The notes: generated by a model from the sequence alone, not told the origin. Numbered from the stretch's first letter, positions 1 to 10,521 are shown. The stretch is 64,000 bases of DNA from Microbacterium sp. SORGH_AS_0428 (GCF_031453615.1 NZ_JAVIZT010000001.1:620001-684000); one strand, 5' to 3'. Numbers and translations: made by a program.

Positions 1-20
1 GCCCCGCACGGATGCGGGGC
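1..20. terminator. Hairpin terminator downstream of DAHP synthase
   Basis: A perfect 7-bp G/C stem (positions 1-7 with 14-20) closes a 6-nt loop 18 bp beyond the stop of the minus-strand DAHP synthase gene. There is no U-run, which is usual in actinobacteria. It may serve both strands. Confidence 0.6.
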
Positions 21-37
21 GGCTCTCTCGTTCGGGC

Positions 38-1375
38 TCAGCGCTTCTCGAGCTCCTCCGCCACGAGGAAGGCGAGCTCCAGACTCTGCATGTGGTTCAG
101 GCGCGGATCGCACAGGCTCTCGTAGCGGGTCGCAAGGGTGGCCTCATCGATCATCTCCGAGCCTCCCAGGCACTCGGTCACGTCGTCGCCCGTGAGCTCG
201 ACGTGGATGCCGCCCGGGTGGGTGCCCGTGGCACGGTGCGCTTCGAAGAATCCGCGCACCTCGTCGACGACGTCGTCGAAGCGCCGCGTCTTGTAACCGG
301 TGGGCGTCGTGATGCCGTTGCCGTGCATGGGGTCGGTGACCCACAGCGGTGTCGCACCCGCATCCTTCACGGCCTCCAGCAGCGGCGGCAGCGCGTCACG
401 GATCTTGCCCGCGCCCATCCGCGTGATGAACGTGAGGCGGCCGGGCTCCCGCTCGGGGTCGAGCTTGTCGATGAGCGCCAGCGCGGTCTCGGGCGTCGTC
501 GAAGGACCGAGCTTCACGCCGATGGGGTTGCGGATCTTGGAGAAGTAGTCGACGTGAGCACCGTCGAGATCGCGCGTGCGCTCCCCGATCCACAGGAAGT
601 GAGCCGATGTGTTGTAGGGCGTGCCCGTGCGGGAGTCGATGCGGGTCAGCGGCCGCTCGTAGTCCATGAGCAGACCCTCGTGGCCGGTGTAGAACTCGAC
701 GTGGCGCAGCTCGTCGAAGTCGGCTCCCGCCGCCTCCATGAACTTGATGGCGCGATCGATCTCCGCCGCCAGGCCCTCGTAGCGCTGATTGGCGGGGTTC
801 TCGGCGAAGCCGCGGTTCCAGCTGTGGACCTCGCGGAGATCGGCGAAGCCGCCCTGTGTGAACGCTCGGATGAGGTTCAGCGTCGACGCGGCCGTGTGGT
901 AGGCCTTCTCGAGCCGGCGGGGGTCGGCGGTGCGCGAACCCTCCGTGAAGTCGTAGCCGTTCACGATGTCGCCGCGGTACGCCGGCAGCGTCACGTCGCC
1001 GCGCGTCTCGGTGTCGCTCGAGCGCGGCTTGGCGAACTGCCCTGCCATGCGCCCCATCTTCACGACCGGCATCGACGCGCCGTAGGTCAGCACCACCGCC
1101 ATCTGCAGCAGCGTCTTGATCCGGTTGCGGATCTGCTCGGCCGTGGCACCGGCGAACGTCTCGGCGCAGTCACCGCCCTGCAGCAGGAATGCCCGCCCGG
1201 AGGCGGCGGTCGCGAGGCGATCGCGAAGGCGGTCGACCTCGCCCGCGAAGACGAGAGGCGGAAGGGTGGCGAGTTCGGCCGAGACGGCCGCGACAGCGTC
1301 GGCGTCGGGCCAGGAGGGCTGCTGCTTGATCGGCAGTGAGCGCCAGTGATCGAGCGGGTCCAAGCTGTGGGGCAT
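38..1375 (-). CDS. 3-deoxy-7-phosphoheptulonate synthase, class II
   Basis: This 445-residue protein is the plant/mycobacterial-type (class II) DAHP synthase. It condenses phosphoenolpyruvate and erythrose 4-phosphate in the first step of the shikimate pathway. Metal-site motifs of the family are visible: GGDCAE near residue 70 (Cys ligand), DPMHGN (His), HVELTG (Glu) and the late CDPRLN (Asp). Length is close to the mycobacterial enzyme. It starts 4 bp after the acyltransferase stop, so it is the last gene of the glucokinase-acyltransferase-DAHP synthase operon. No aromatic-rich leader peptide is possible in that gap, so any feedback control is likely on the protein. Confidence 0.95.
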   Translation of the reverse strand: MPHSLDPLDHWRSLPIKQQPSWPDADAVAAVSAELATLPPLVFAGEVDRLRDRLATAASGRAFLLQGGDCAETFAGATAEQIRNRIKTLLQMAVVLTYGASMPVVKMGRMAGQFAKPRSSDTETRGDVTLPAYRGDIVNGYDFTEGSRTADPRRLEKAYHTAASTLNLIRAFTQGGFADLREVHSWNRGFAENPANQRYEGLAAEIDRAIKFMEAAGADFDELRHVEFYTGHEGLLMDYERPLTRIDSRTGTPYNTSAHFLWIGERTRDLDGAHVDYFSKIRNPIGVKLGPSTTPETALALIDKLDPEREPGRLTFITRMGAGKIRDALPPLLEAVKDAGATPLWVTDPMHGNGITTPTGYKTRRFDDVVDEVRGFFEAHRATGTHPGGIHVELTGDDVTECLGGSEMIDEATLATRYESLCDPRLNHMQSLELAFLVAEELEKR

Positions 1376-1379
1376 TCGC

Positions 1380-2102
1380 TCAGTCTAGCGACGCCGCGGG
1401 CGTGTCGAGCCCGCGTGACGAGGACGTCGCCAGGCGGTCTTTGACCGTGGATGCGTAGACGTCGTCGTAACGCTGCGCGCCCAGGCGTTGCAGGGCGACC
1501 ATGATCTCGTCGGTGACCGACCGGAGGACGTAGCGGTCGCCCTCCATCCCCGCGAACCGCGAGAAATCCAGCGGCTCGCCGATCACGATGCCGACGCGAC
1601 CGATGCGCGGCAGGCGCCGGCCGATGGGCATCACGGTGTCGGTGTCCACCATCACGACCGGGATGACGGGGACGCGGGCCTCCAGCGCCATGCGCGCGAT
1701 GCCCGTGCGCCCGCGGTACAGGCGTCCGTCGGGGCTGCGCGTCCCCTCCGGGTAGATGCCCAGCAGGTCACCCCTGCCGAGCACCTGCAGACCCGTGTTG
1801 AGCGAGCCCTCCGAGGCCTTGCCGCCCGAGCGATCGATGGGGATCTGCCCCGTCGCCTTGAAGAACACTCGCGTCGCCCAGCCCTTGATGCCGCGGCCGG
1901 TGAAGTAGTCGCTCTTCGCGAGAAAGGTCATCGGCCGGTCGATCATCAGCGGCAGGAAGATCGAGTCGGCGAAGGACAGGTGGTTGCTGGCGAGGATGGC
2001 CGCGCCGTTTGCGGGGATGTTGCGCCGGCCCACGATCCACGGACGGAAGATCGCCTTCACGATCGGTCCGATCACGATGTACTTCATCAGCCAGTAGAAC
2101 AT
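1380..2102 (-). CDS. 1-acyl-sn-glycerol-3-phosphate acyltransferase (PlsC family)
   Basis: A 240-residue membrane-associated acyltransferase that should transfer an acyl chain to lysophosphatidate in phospholipid synthesis. The catalytic NHLSFAD motif (HX4D) lies near residues 40-46 and the glycerol-phosphate-binding YPEGTRS motif near residue 118. The hydrophobic N-terminus (first ~20 residues) probably sits in the membrane. It is 2 bp from the glucokinase gene and 4 bp from DAHP synthase, so the three are co-transcribed. Actinobacteria usually carry several PlsC paralogues, so the exact acyl acceptor is not certain. Confidence 0.92.
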   Translation of the reverse strand: MFYWLMKYIVIGPIVKAIFRPWIVGRRNIPANGAAILASNHLSFADSIFLPLMIDRPMTFLAKSDYFTGRGIKGWATRVFFKATGQIPIDRSGGKASEGSLNTGLQVLGRGDLLGIYPEGTRSPDGRLYRGRTGIARMALEARVPVIPVVMVDTDTVMPIGRRLPRIGRVGIVIGEPLDFSRFAGMEGDRYVLRSVTDEIMVALQRLGAQRYDDVYASTVKDRLATSSSRGLDTPAASLD

Positions 2103-2104
2103 TG

Positions 2105-3055
2105 TCAGCCCCCTGCGACCGCCCGACGTCGTGCCAGATCCGCGACACCGATGACACCGGCGTCGTTCGTGAGACGGGCCACCTGGAAATCGGCGACCGG
2201 ACGATAACCATACGCGGGCATGGCGGCGGCGAAAGCCTCACGCATCGGCTCCAGCAGCACGTCGCCGAGCTGGGACACTCCCCCGCCGATGACGAAGCGC
2301 TCCGGGTCGAGGATGGCGGCGAGCCCGCCGCACGCCGTGCCGACGGCCACCGCGATGCGGCGCAGCGCTTCGAGCGCGCCGGGATCGCCCTGCTGGACGA
2401 GTCGGGAGATGGCGGATCCGGTGAGCCCGCCCTCCTCACGCGAGGCCGCCGCCAGGCGCGCACCGATGCCGAACTCCGCGTCGACGGCGATCTCACGCGC
2501 CTCGAGCTGGAGAGCGCGACCCGATCCGTACACCTCGAGGCAGCCGCGCTGACCGCATCCGCACGTGCGCCCCTCGGGAACCAGGCGCATGTGACCGAGC
2601 TCCGCGGCCACGCCGTGACCGCCGGAGAGCAGATTGCCGTCGACCACGACAGCGCCGCCCACCCCGGTGCCGAGCGTCAGCATCACGACATCGCGCAGAT
2701 CCTCGCCGGCACCGAAGCGGTACTCCGCCCAGCCTGCCGCGTTCGCATCGTTCTCGATGTGCACGCGCGCGCCGGTGCGCTGCTCGATCCGCTCGCGCAG
2801 GGGTTCGTCGCGCCAGGCGATGTTGGGAGCGAAGTACACGGTCGAACGCTCCCGGTCGATGAAACCGGCAGCCGCGACGCCGGCCACGATCTGCTCGCCC
2901 GCCGACAGCTCCGTGATCATCTGCGACACGGCGACCTCGATGCCCGTCACGTCCGTGGGGGTCGCGACACGCGCCCTGCGCACGATCACGCCGCGCTCGT
3001 CGACCACGCCACCGGCGATCTTCGTTCCGCCGATGTCGATTCCCACTGCGAACAC
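2105..3055 (-). CDS. ROK-family glucokinase
   Basis: A 316-residue cytoplasmic sugar kinase that phosphorylates glucose with ATP. The N-terminal DIGGTK phosphate-binding motif (residues 7-12), the catalytic ENDAN segment, a GTGVGG loop and the zinc-binding ROK signature (ELGH followed by CGCGQRGCLE) are all present. There is no N-terminal winged helix, so it is a kinase and not a ROK repressor. It is the first gene of a tight three-gene operon. It would phosphorylate glucose released by the glucan locus at 47.7-61.9 kb, although that link is only metabolic. Confidence 0.93.
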   Translation of the reverse strand: MFAVGIDIGGTKIAGGVVDERGVIVRRARVATPTDVTGIEVAVSQMITELSAGEQIVAGVAAAGFIDRERSTVYFAPNIAWRDEPLRERIEQRTGARVHIENDANAAGWAEYRFGAGEDLRDVVMLTLGTGVGGAVVVDGNLLSGGHGVAAELGHMRLVPEGRTCGCGQRGCLEVYGSGRALQLEAREIAVDAEFGIGARLAAASREEGGLTGSAISRLVQQGDPGALEALRRIAVAVGTACGGLAAILDPERFVIGGGVSQLGDVLLEPMREAFAAAMPAYGYRPVADFQVARLTNDAGVIGVADLARRRAVAGG

Positions 3056-3226
3056 TGTCGTCCCTTCGTCCGGTAAGGCCTCCAGAAGCTTAGTCGGCGC
3101 AGCGCAGATCGCCTTCCGCAGGGCCGGAACAAGTCGTCGCGACGATCGCGACGGTGGGACTCAGTTCCACGCATGCGTAGACTTGCGTCTCATAGCAACC
3201 CGTCCGGTACCGAAGGAGCTGCCGAC

Positions 3227-5062
3227 ATGAGCGCAACAGTGTTCGAAGTGCCCGCGATCGTCCCCGCCGACCCGCACGCCAATGTGAGCGACCTGCTCGT
3301 GGAGCGCGTGCGCGCGACTCCCGACCGCCCGCTGTTCGCCGTCCCCGACGGAGACGGTTGGCGCGACATCACGGCACGGGAGTTCGAGCGCCAGGTCGTC
3401 TCGCTCGCGAAGGGCTTCGTCTCGGCGGGCGTGGCGCCCGGCGACAAGGTGGGCTTCCTCGCCCGCACGACCTACGACTGGACCCTGGTCGACTTCGCGC
3501 TGTTCTACGCGGGGGCCGTCATGGTGCCGATCTACGAGACGAGCTCGCCGAGCCAGATCGAATGGATCCTCTCCGACTCCGGCGCGGTGGCCTGCCTCGT
3601 CGAGACGGCCGAGCACGCGGCCCGCCTTGCCGAGGTGCGCGACAAGCTCCCCCTCGTGCGCTCCTCGTGGCAGATGTTCGCCGGCGACCTGGACACGATG
3701 ATCACGGCCGGCTCCGCCGTGCCCGACGAAGAGATCGAGCGCCGGCGCGCTCTCGCCGAATCCGCCGACATCGCCACGCTCATCTACACGTCGGGATCGA
3801 CCGGCCGGCCCAAGGGATGCGTGCTGACGCACGGCAACTTCGTCGAGCTCGCGCGCAACTCCGCAACGTCGTTGAAGGAGGTCGTCAACACCCCCGGCGC
3901 CTCCACCGTCCTGTTCATCACGACGGCGCACGTGTTCGCGCGCTTCATCTCGATCCTCAACATCCACGCGGGCGTGAAGACGGGCCACCAGCCCGACACG
4001 AAGCAGCTGCTGCCCGCGCTCGGCTCCTTCAAGCCGACCTTCCTACTCGCCGTCCCGCGCGTTTTCGAGAAGGTCTACAACTCGGCGGAGCAGAAGGCGG
4101 AGGCCGGAGGCAAGGGCAAGATCTTCCGCTCGGCCGCACAGGTCGCGATCGATCACTCCGCCTACCTGCAGGACGGGCGGCGCATCCCCCTCGGCATGAA
4201 GATCAAGTTCGCGCTGTTCGACAAGCTGGTCTACAGCAAGCTCCGCGACGCCATGGGAGGCCAGGTGCGCTACGCCGTGTCCGGTTCCGCGCCCCTCGGT
4301 CCGCGCCTCGGCCACTTCTTCCACAGCCTCGGCGTGCACATCCTCGAGGGTTACGGCCTGACCGAGACAACCGCGCCCGCCACCGTGAATCTCGCCACAC
4401 GGTCCAAGATCGGCACCGTCGGCCCCGCGATCCCCGGCGTCGGCATCCGACTCGCGGAGGACGGTGAGATCCAGGTCCGCGGCGTGAACGTGTTCAAGGA
4501 GTACTGGCAGAACCCGGAGGCGACCGCTGCGGCGTTCGACGGCGACTGGTTCAAGACCGGAGACCTCGGCTCGCTCGATGAAGACGGCTACCTGACGATC
4601 ACCGGCCGTAAGAAGGAGATCATCGTCACCGCCGGCGGCAAGAACGTCGCACCCGCCGCCCTCGAGGACCCGATCCGGGCCAATCCGATCATCGGACAGG
4701 TCGTCGTCGTGGGCGATCAGAAGCCGTTCATCTCGGCCCTGGTCACCCTGGACCCCGAGATGCTGCCGACCTGGCTGGAGAACAACGGCCGTCCGAAGGA
4801 TCTGACCCTCGCCCAGGCGGCGCACGACCCCGCCGTCCGCGCCGAGGTGCAGCAGGCCATCGACAAGGCGAACGCCGGCGTCTCCCGCGCGGAGTCGATC
4901 CGCAAGTTCGTGATCCTGCCCACGGAGTGGACGGAGGCCAGCGGCCACCTCACGCCGAAGCTGTCGATCAAGCGCAACGTGATCCTCGCGGACTTCGCCG
5001 ACGACGTCGAGCAGCTGTACCGGGCGCCCGAGGAGACGACGCAGAACGTTCCGCTCCCCTGA
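3227..5062 (+). CDS. Long-chain fatty acid--CoA ligase (AMP-binding)
   Basis: A 611-residue acyl-CoA synthetase of the FadD15 type that activates fatty acids through an acyl-adenylate. The ATP-binding YTSGSTGRPKG motif is near residue 187, GYGLTETT near 375, and the C-terminal GRKKEIIVTAGGKN hinge near 462. I chose the ATG at 3227, not the upstream in-frame ATG at 3173, because GAAGGAG lies 8 nt before it and family similarity begins there. The gene stands alone and ends at a strong bidirectional terminator shared with peptide deformylase. Confidence 0.94.
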   Translation: MSATVFEVPAIVPADPHANVSDLLVERVRATPDRPLFAVPDGDGWRDITAREFERQVVSLAKGFVSAGVAPGDKVGFLARTTYDWTLVDFALFYAGAVMVPIYETSSPSQIEWILSDSGAVACLVETAEHAARLAEVRDKLPLVRSSWQMFAGDLDTMITAGSAVPDEEIERRRALAESADIATLIYTSGSTGRPKGCVLTHGNFVELARNSATSLKEVVNTPGASTVLFITTAHVFARFISILNIHAGVKTGHQPDTKQLLPALGSFKPTFLLAVPRVFEKVYNSAEQKAEAGGKGKIFRSAAQVAIDHSAYLQDGRRIPLGMKIKFALFDKLVYSKLRDAMGGQVRYAVSGSAPLGPRLGHFFHSLGVHILEGYGLTETTAPATVNLATRSKIGTVGPAIPGVGIRLAEDGEIQVRGVNVFKEYWQNPEATAAAFDGDWFKTGDLGSLDEDGYLTITGRKKEIIVTAGGKNVAPAALEDPIRANPIIGQVVVVGDQKPFISALVTLDPEMLPTWLENNGRPKDLTLAQAAHDPAVRAEVQQAIDKANAGVSRAESIRKFVILPTEWTEASGHLTPKLSIKRNVILADFADDVEQLYRAPEETTQNVPLP

Positions 5063-5070
5063 ACGAGACA

Positions 5071-5110
5071 GAAGGGGGCCCGCATCCGATGTCGGATGCG
5101 GGCCCCCTTC
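5071..5110. terminator. Bidirectional terminator between fadD and def
   Basis: A perfect inverted repeat with 19-bp arms (5071-5089 and 5092-5110) lies between two convergent genes. The 3' arm ends in TTC on the plus strand. The length and perfect pairing make it a strong intrinsic terminator for both. Confidence 0.85.
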
Positions 5111-5118
5111 TTCGTGGC

Positions 5119-5610
5119 TCAGAACCAGTCGCTCTCGCGAACCTCGCGCAAGGCCACCCGCCGGCGCTCCTTGTCCAGCCGGTCGAGGTACAGCATCCCG
5201 TCGAGGTGGTCCGTCTCATGCTGCAGCGCCTGCGCCATGAGACCGTCGCCCTCCAGCACGAGCTCGTTGCCGTCGAGATCGATCCCGGCGACCTTCGCGT
5301 GCGGATACCGCCGGACGTCGTGCCAGAGACCCGGCACCGACAGGCATCCCTCGCCCGTCAGCTGCGGCTCCCCCGAGACCTCGACCAGCACCGGGTTCAG
5401 GATGTAACCGATCTCTCCGTCGACGTTGTAGCTGAACGCGCGCAGGCCCACACCGATCTGCGGCGCGGCCACCCCGGCTCGGCCCGGCAGCTCGACGGTC
5501 TCGACCAGATCGCGCACGAGCGCCTGCACGCCCTCATCGATGTCGACGATCTCACTGGCGCGGCTCTTGAGCACGGGGTCCCCGAAGAGCCGGATGGCGC
5601 GCACCGTCAT
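5119..5610 (-). CDS. def: Peptide deformylase
   Basis: A 163-residue metalloenzyme that removes the formyl group from nascent protein N-termini. All three signatures are present: GVAAPQIG (motif 1), EGCLSVPG with the metal-binding Cys (motif 2) and QHETDHLDG with the two His ligands and catalytic Glu (motif 3). The length is typical of actinobacterial deformylases. Its start overlaps the end of the MinD-like ATPase gene by 4 bp, so translation is probably coupled. Confidence 0.95.
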   Translation of the reverse strand: MTVRAIRLFGDPVLKSRASEIVDIDEGVQALVRDLVETVELPGRAGVAAPQIGVGLRAFSYNVDGEIGYILNPVLVEVSGEPQLTGEGCLSVPGLWHDVRRYPHAKVAGIDLDGNELVLEGDGLMAQALQHETDHLDGMLYLDRLDKERRRVALREVRESDWF

Positions 5611-7064
5611 GACGCGGCCGCCACGCGCAGTCCCTCGACCGCGACGGCGGCGAGCTGGCGCGCCGCGGCACGTGTCGCAGGCTGAAGATCACGGAAGGAG
5701 ATCGCGCTCCCCGTGGCGATGCGCGCGTCGTAGGGCACGCGCACGACCTGCCGCACCCGCGAGCGGAAGTGCTCCTCCAGCTCGTCCAGGCGCACCAGCG
5801 GCGCACCCGGGCGCGACGCGTTCAGTACGACGACCGCGGAGCGCGCCAATGCCGTGTAGCCGTTCGTCTCCAGCCACGTGAGCGTCTCGGAGGCCAGCCT
5901 GGCCTCGTCGACGCTGAGTCCGGAGACGATGACGAGTGCATCGGCGGCTTCCAGCGTCGCATCCATCACCGAGTGCACGATGCCGGTGCCGGTGTCGGTC
6001 AACACGATCGAGTAGTAATGCGCGGCCAGAGCGGCGACCTCGCGATAGTCCGCGTCGTCGAACGCCTCGGACACGTGTGGATCGGTGTCGGAGGCGAGCA
6101 CGTCCAGGCGCGTGTCGTCGCGGGCGACGATCGCCGAGATCTCGTTGAAGCCGTGGATCGGTGCCGCCTGGCTGGCGAGATCGCGCACGGTCTTGCCGCT
6201 CGGGCGACCCACGCGCTCGGCGAGCGTGCCGCGGTCGGGGTTCGCATCCAGCGCGATGACCCGGTCGTCGCGGGCATCCGCGAGCGCCATCCCGAGCAGC
6301 GCGGTCACCGTCGTCTTGCCCACGCCGCCCTTGCGAGAAAGGACCGCCACGAAGCGTGCGCCGCCGTCGAGGGGCGCGGCGATCCGCTCATCGAGCGCAC
6401 GCCGCTCGCGGGAGCGGCGGCTGTCGCCCAGGCGCACGCGGCCGCCGCTGAGGGTGTAGACCAGGTTCGGCCACGCCCCCTCGGGCTCGCGCCTGGGTAG
6501 CCGGTCGGTCTCCAGCAGCCGGTCGGCCGTCAGCAGGTCAGCGCTCTCGCGCTTGGACTCCTCCTGGTCGACCCGGCGCGCAGCAAGGGTGACGGGAGCG
6601 GGCGTGGCATCAACGGGTGCGACGGGTGTCGGCTCGGATCGCGTCGGGACCGCGGGCGTCGAGGGCGTCGACGGCGCCACGGGCTCGTTCGTCGCGACGG
6701 GAACACGCACCCGCGTGGTCGGGGTCGACGTCACGGGCTCGGGCGCGCGCACGACCGCAGCGGGGGCTTCCTCCGTCGCGGGAGGCTCGATCTCCGCGTC
6801 GTGGACGTCAAGGTCGGAGGTGCGCACGGGCGCGAACTCGCCCGTGTCCTCCAGGGTTGCGATGACGACGGGCTCGGCCACGGGGACCGTCTCGTCGGCG
6901 ACGACGTCGTCGTCGAGTCCGTCATCGTCATCGGCGACCGGCAGGGTCACCGCGACCTGCGCGGTCTGGGTTCCGAGAATGTCGATGCCGGCAGCGTCGA
7001 CGCGGACCGGTTGGTCCAGGATGTCGTCGTCGTGGCCGGTCATCTGATCGTCACGATCAGGCAT
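5607..7064 (-). CDS. MinD/ParA-like P-loop ATPase with long acidic N-terminus
   Basis: A 485-residue protein. The first ~200 residues are low-complexity, rich in Asp, Pro, Val and Thr, and likely disordered. The C-terminal half is a deviant-Walker ATPase with [11 protein letters not shown] near residue 240 and [11 protein letters not shown] as the Walker A'-like strand. The layout resembles MinD-like proteins of actinobacterial secretion or cell-pole systems (EspI-like). No secretion genes are nearby, so that role is not supported here. It overlaps def by 4 bp. The function is unknown beyond ATP-driven positioning or regulation. Confidence 0.8.
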   Translation of the reverse strand: MPDRDDQMTGHDDDILDQPVRVDAAGIDILGTQTAQVAVTLPVADDDDGLDDDVVADETVPVAEPVVIATLEDTGEFAPVRTSDLDVHDAEIEPPATEEAPAAVVRAPEPVTSTPTTRVRVPVATNEPVAPSTPSTPAVPTRSEPTPVAPVDATPAPVTLAARRVDQEESKRESADLLTADRLLETDRLPRREPEGAWPNLVYTLSGGRVRLGDSRRSRERRALDERIAAPLDGGARFVAVLSRKGGVGKTTVTALLGMALADARDDRVIALDANPDRGTLAERVGRPSGKTVRDLASQAAPIHGFNEISAIVARDDTRLDVLASDTDPHVSEAFDDADYREVAALAAHYYSIVLTDTGTGIVHSVMDATLEAADALVIVSGLSVDEARLASETLTWLETNGYTALARSAVVVLNASRPGAPLVRLDELEEHFRSRVRQVVRVPYDARIATGSAISFRDLQPATRAAARQLAAVAVEGLRVAAAS

Positions 7065-7113
7065 GGCTTAGGTACTCCCAACGGGTCGCCGGAGAGCCGG
7101 CGCCCACCTCAGG

Positions 7114-10100
7114 CTAATGCGCGCCTTTGACCACGACCAAAAGGTCGCCCGCGTCGACTTGCTGGGTCGACCCGATCGCGAGCCTCTCGACGACGCCCTC
7201 GATGGGGCTCGTGATGGCCGCCTCCATCTTCATGGCCTCGATCGACGCGACCGCCTCACCCGCCCGCACCCGCGCCCCCGGAGCCACCTTGAGCGTGACC
7301 ACGCCGGAGAACGGCGCGGCGATCTGACCGGCCTTGGAGGTGTCGGCCTTCTCCGCGGGCGCAGCCTCGACCACGATGGAACGATCCCGCACGAAGACCG
7401 GTCGCAGCTGACCGTTGAGCGTCGTCATGACGGTGCGCATGCCCTTGTCATCGGGTTCGCCGATGGCCTCGAGGCCGACCCACAGCTGCACGCCCCGTTC
7501 GATCTCCACGACGTGCTCACCGCCGGGGGTCAGCCCATACAGGTAGTCCGCCGTGTCGAGCACAGCCAGATCGCCGTAGGTGTCGCGCGCCTCGTGGAAG
7601 GTGCGGGTGGGGCCGGGGAACAGCAGCCGGTTGAGGGTCGTGCGCCGTGCCGTGCCGGGCTCGACCAGCGCCGCCGCATCCGTCTCGTCGAGGGCGCCCG
7701 CGGTGTCGGCGACCGTGCGGCCGGCGAGCACTTTCGTGCGGAACGGCTCGGGCCATCCGCCCGGCAGATCGCCCAGCTGACCCGCCATGAACGACACCAC
7801 CGAGTCGGGGATGTCGTAGTTCTGCGGGTTCTCCGCGAAGTCGGCGGGGTCGGCGCGGACCGCGGCCAGGTGCAGAGCGAGGTCGCCGACCACCTTCGAT
7901 GACGGCGTCACCTTCGGGACGCGCCCCAGGATGTCGTTTGCCGCCGCGTACATGTCCTCGATCAGCTCGAAGTCCTCTGCGAGGCCGAGGGCGATGGCCT
8001 GCTGACGCAGATTCGAGAGCTGACCGCCGGGGATCTCGTGCCGATACACACGCCCCGTGGGGCCGGGCAGTCCGGATTCGAACGGGTGGTAGAGGTGGCG
8101 CACCGCCTCCCAGTAGGGCTCGAGATCGGCGACCGCGCCGAGCGGGATGCCGGTGTCGCGCTCGGTGTGGGCGAGGGCGGCGACCAGAGCCGAGAGCGAC
8201 GGCTGGCTGGTGGTTCCCGACATCGGCGCGGCGGCGGCGTCCACCGCATCGGCCCCTGCCGCACTGACGGCCAGAAGCGTCGCCAGCTGGCCGCCCGCCG
8301 TGTCATGGGTGTGCACGTGGACGGGGACGTCGAAGCGCTCGCGGAGTGCGCTGACCAGACGCGCCCCGGCGGCGGGGCGCAGCAGGCCCGCCATGTCCTT
8401 GATGCCGATGACGTGCGCTCCGGCGGCGACCATCTCGTCCGCCAGGCGCAGGTAGTAGTCGAGCGTGTAGAGGTCCTCGTCCGGATCGAGCATGTCGCCC
8501 GTGTAGCAGAGCGCCGCCTCGGCGACCGCGGTGCCGGTGGCGAGGACGGCGTCGATCGCCGGACGCATCTGCGCCACGTCGTTGAGGGCGTCGAAGATGC
8601 GGAAGATGTCGACCCCGGATGCAGCTGCCTCCGCGACGAAGGCGTCGGTCACCGCCGTCGGATACGGCGTGTAGCCGACGGTGTTGCGCCCGCGCAGCAG
8701 CATCTGGATCGCGATGTTGGGCAGGCCCTGCCGCAGCGCATCGAGGCGCTCCCACGGGTCCTCGCCGAGGAAGCGCAGCGCGACGTCGTAGGTGGCGCCG
8801 CCCCAGGCTTCCACGGAGAGCAGCTGCGGGGTCGACCGGGCGACATAGGGAGCGACGGTGGCGAGATCCTTGGTGCGCACCCGCGTGGCCAGCAGCGACT
8901 GGTGCGCGTCGCGGAAGGTCGTGTCGGTGACCGCGAGCCGCGTCTGAGCGCGCAGGTCGGCGGCGAAGCGTGCCGGCCCCAGCTCCTGCAGGCGCTGGCG
9001 GGACCCGGCCGGCGCGGGGGCGCGCAGGTCGAGGTGCGGGAGCTTCGCCGTCGGCGACGCCGTCACCGGCCTCGTCCCGTGCGGCTGATTGACCGTGACG
9101 TCGACGAGCCAGTTCAGGATCTTCGAGCCGCGGTCCTTCGATTCCCGTCCGCGCAGCAGTTCCGGGCGCTCGTCGATGAAGGACGTGCTGATATCCCCGG
9201 CGGCGAACGCCGGGTCGTCCAGCACCGCCTGCAGGAAGGGGATGTTGGTGGAGACGCCGCGGATGCGGAACTCCGCCAGCGCGCGGCGCGCCCTGGCCAC
9301 GGCCGCCGGGAAGTCGCGACCGCGGCACGTCAGCTTGGCCAGCATCGAGTCGAAATGCGGACTGATCTGCGAGCCCGCCGCCGTGGTGCCACCGTCCAGC
9401 CGGATGCCGGCGCCGCCCGGCGAGCGGTACGTCGTGATCTTGCCCGTGTCGGGCCGGAACCCCTGCGTCGGGTCCTCGGTCGTCAACCGGCACTGCAGAG
9501 CCGCGCCGCGCAGCGGGATCTCGGGCTGCGTGAGGCCCAGCTCGGTCAGCGTGGCTCCCGCGGCGATCCGCATCTGCGCCTGCACGAGGTCGACGTCCGT
9601 GACCTCCTCGGTCACGGTGTGCTCCACCTGGATGCGGGGGTTCATCTCGATGAAGACGACCTCGCCCGCGCGAGGGCCGGTCGTCTCGAGGAGGAACTCC
9701 ACGGTGCCGGCGTTCTCGTAGCCGATCGATCGGGCGAAGGCGACGGCGTAGCGGTGCAGGTCGGCGCGCACGCCGTCGTCGAGGTTGGGCGCCGGCGCGA
9801 TCTCGATCACCTTCTGGTGGCGGCGTTGCACGGAGCAGTCCCGCTCGTAGAGATGGACGGTCTCCCCCGTACCGTCGGCGAGCACCTGCACTTCGATGTG
9901 CCGTGGGCGCTGGACGGCCTGCTCGAGGAACATCCGCGGGTCGCCGAACGCGCTCTGCGCCTCCCGCATCGCCTCGGCAAGTGCGGGGCCGAGCTCGCCG
10001 GCGGTCTCGACGCGCCGCATGCCGCGCCCGCCGCCGCCGGCGACGGCCTTCGCGAACAGCGGGAATCCGATCTCCTCGGCCGCCGCGAGAAGCGCGTCGA

Positions 10101-10521
10101 CGTCGTCTGACGCCTCGCTCGATCGGAGCACCGGCACCCCCGCATCCCGCGCGTGCTGCTTGGCGGTCACCTTGTTGCCCGCCATCGCGAGCACGCGAGC
10201 CGGCGGACCGATGAAGGCGATCCCTTCCTCGGCCGCGCGCGCGGCGAGCTCCGGGTTCTCGGAGAGGAAGCCGTAGCCGGGGTAGATGGCGTCCGCACCG
10301 GACTCGACGGCCACGCGGATGATCTCCTCGACGTCGAGGTACGCCCGCACCGGGGCGCCCTTGGTGCCGATCTGGTAGGCCTCGTCCGCCTTCAGCCGGT
10401 GCAGGGAGAACCTGTCCTCGTAGGGATAGATGGCGACCGTGCGGGCCCCGACTTCGAACGCCGCGCGAAAGGCGCGGATCGCGATCTCGCCGCGGTTGGC
10501 GACCAGGATCTTTCGGAACAT
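7114..10521 (-). CDS. pyc: Pyruvate carboxylase
   Basis: A full-length 1135-residue biotin enzyme that carboxylates pyruvate to oxaloacetate (anaplerosis). The order is biotin carboxylase/ATP-grasp (residues ~1-450, including GGGGRGMRRV), carboxyltransferase (~530-830, TFRDAHQSLLATR), the PYC tetramerization region, and a C-terminal biotin carrier domain with EAMKM near residue 1098. Nothing is truncated. It is transcribed alone, divergent from the orphan parA gene across a ~106-bp gap. The very long ORFs in the other frames here are shadows of its codon bias. Confidence 0.97.
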   Translation of the reverse strand: MFRKILVANRGEIAIRAFRAAFEVGARTVAIYPYEDRFSLHRLKADEAYQIGTKGAPVRAYLDVEEIIRVAVESGADAIYPGYGFLSENPELAARAAEEGIAFIGPPARVLAMAGNKVTAKQHARDAGVPVLRSSEASDDVDALLAAAEEIGFPLFAKAVAGGGGRGMRRVETAGELGPALAEAMREAQSAFGDPRMFLEQAVQRPRHIEVQVLADGTGETVHLYERDCSVQRRHQKVIEIAPAPNLDDGVRADLHRYAVAFARSIGYENAGTVEFLLETTGPRAGEVVFIEMNPRIQVEHTVTEEVTDVDLVQAQMRIAAGATLTELGLTQPEIPLRGAALQCRLTTEDPTQGFRPDTGKITTYRSPGGAGIRLDGGTTAAGSQISPHFDSMLAKLTCRGRDFPAAVARARRALAEFRIRGVSTNIPFLQAVLDDPAFAAGDISTSFIDERPELLRGRESKDRGSKILNWLVDVTVNQPHGTRPVTASPTAKLPHLDLRAPAPAGSRQRLQELGPARFAADLRAQTRLAVTDTTFRDAHQSLLATRVRTKDLATVAPYVARSTPQLLSVEAWGGATYDVALRFLGEDPWERLDALRQGLPNIAIQMLLRGRNTVGYTPYPTAVTDAFVAEAAASGVDIFRIFDALNDVAQMRPAIDAVLATGTAVAEAALCYTGDMLDPDEDLYTLDYYLRLADEMVAAGAHVIGIKDMAGLLRPAAGARLVSALRERFDVPVHVHTHDTAGGQLATLLAVSAAGADAVDAAAAPMSGTTSQPSLSALVAALAHTERDTGIPLGAVADLEPYWEAVRHLYHPFESGLPGPTGRVYRHEIPGGQLSNLRQQAIALGLAEDFELIEDMYAAANDILGRVPKVTPSSKVVGDLALHLAAVRADPADFAENPQNYDIPDSVVSFMAGQLGDLPGGWPEPFRTKVLAGRTVADTAGALDETDAAALVEPGTARRTTLNRLLFPGPTRTFHEARDTYGDLAVLDTADYLYGLTPGGEHVVEIERGVQLWVGLEAIGEPDDKGMRTVMTTLNGQLRPVFVRDRSIVVEAAPAEKADTSKAGQIAAPFSGVVTLKVAPGARVRAGEAVASIEAMKMEAAITSPIEGVVERLAIGSTQQVDAGDLLVVVKGAH